A stretch of 14,367 bases of DNA, from assembly GCA_034430155.1 (NCBI GenBank), contig DAOUET010000042.1:1-14367 (forward strand), read 5' to 3'. Positions 14,181 through 14,367 of the stretch are shown in pieces. Positions within the stretch are counted from its first letter, which is position 1; each line of letters opens with the position of its first letter. The translations under genes and the position numbers were made by a program. The stretch comes from DAOUET01 sp034430155 (lineage in GTDB: Bacteria > Chloroflexota > Anaerolineae > Anaerolineales > UBA4823). The notes under the pieces are model-generated. The model was given only the letters and a program-made list of their open reading frames with translations, was not told where the DNA came from and ran no database searches.

Positions 14181-14367
14181 ATGAATCATCACGATCACAT
14201 CAACCTGTTACGAGATGGCATCACCGCTCCCGGTGGCGTGTGGGCTGACCTCGGCTCTGGCTGGGGCGCCTTCACCCTCGCCCTGGCCGAGCTGACCGGT
14301 CCTACTGCTGAAATCTATTCCGTAGATAAGGACCGCGCCGCCTTGAAAAGACAGGAGCGGAATATGC
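14181..14367 (+). CDS. Class I SAM-dependent methyltransferase, 5' part only
   Basis: The first 62 codons of a gene that runs off the window end. The frame reads MNHHDHINLLRDGI, then motif I of Rossmann-fold methyltransferases (WADLGSGWGAFTLALAE, residues 21-37, with the SAM-binding GSGWG) and the acidic motif II (IYSVDKD, Asp49 or Asp51). The spacing of about 20 residues between the motifs is normal. The methyl acceptor cannot be inferred because the rest is missing. The ATG at 14181 is the likely start, though it has no Shine-Dalgarno sequence; an in-frame TTG at 14160 would add seven residues. Confidence 0.8.
   Translation, partial: MNHHDHINLLRDGITAPGGVWADLGSGWGAFTLALAELTGPTAEIYSVDKDRAALKRQERNM

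Overview
The window is a 14.4 kb piece of a bacterial chromosome with roughly balanced base composition and mostly plus-strand genes. The gene styles suggest an environmental Chloroflexota bacterium, probably close to Anaerolineae: a Ser/Thr kinase fused to WD40 propellers, a large lipid-anchored lamin-tail/nuclease protein, an FmdB zinc ribbon and a PspC protein, most of them without clear Shine-Dalgarno sequences. This placement is inferred from gene content only. I see no mobile element, CRISPR array, rRNA or tRNA.

Layout. (1) Positions 4-3763 hold a surface-glycan cassette on the plus strand: a GT4 glycosyltransferase, a sulfatase/phosphotransferase-superfamily enzyme whose catalytic Cys position is Thr, and a second, WbuB-like GT4 glycosyltransferase. 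(2) Positions 3772-5022 hold the only minus-strand gene, an M20-family amidohydrolase of the carbamoylase/allantoate hydrolase type. It converges on the glycan cassette with 8 bases between stop codons. (3) Positions 5206-8811 encode a 1201-residue cytosolic Ser/Thr kinase with a TPR-like segment, two separate seven-repeat WD40 blocks and a small C-terminal domain. (4) Positions 9061-9246 encode a 61-residue glycine-zipper membrane protein, followed by a 14-bp perfect hairpin. (5) Positions 9595-13363 hold an FmdB-type zinc ribbon gene and, 19 bases later, a 1174-residue lipoprotein ending in a DNase I-like nuclease/phosphatase domain; a near-consensus housekeeping promoter lies upstream of the pair. 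(6) Positions 13567-13830 encode a PspC-domain protein, followed by a good intrinsic terminator. (7) From 14181 the start of a class I SAM-dependent methyltransferase runs off the end.

The most interesting signal is regulatory. The glycine-zipper gene and the PspC gene, 4.5 kb apart, are each preceded by the same composite element: TGCAACCT, 11 bases, ATACGTATATA, 3 bases, GTAG. Its parts, TGCAAC-N16-CGTA, have the sequence and spacing of an ECF sigma-factor promoter of the Bacillus SigW type (TGAAAC-N16/17-CGTA), the class that controls PspA/PspC envelope-stress genes in Bacillus. These two genes also have the best Shine-Dalgarno sequences in the window. I infer a small envelope-stress regulon in which the 61-residue membrane protein is an undescribed partner of PspC.
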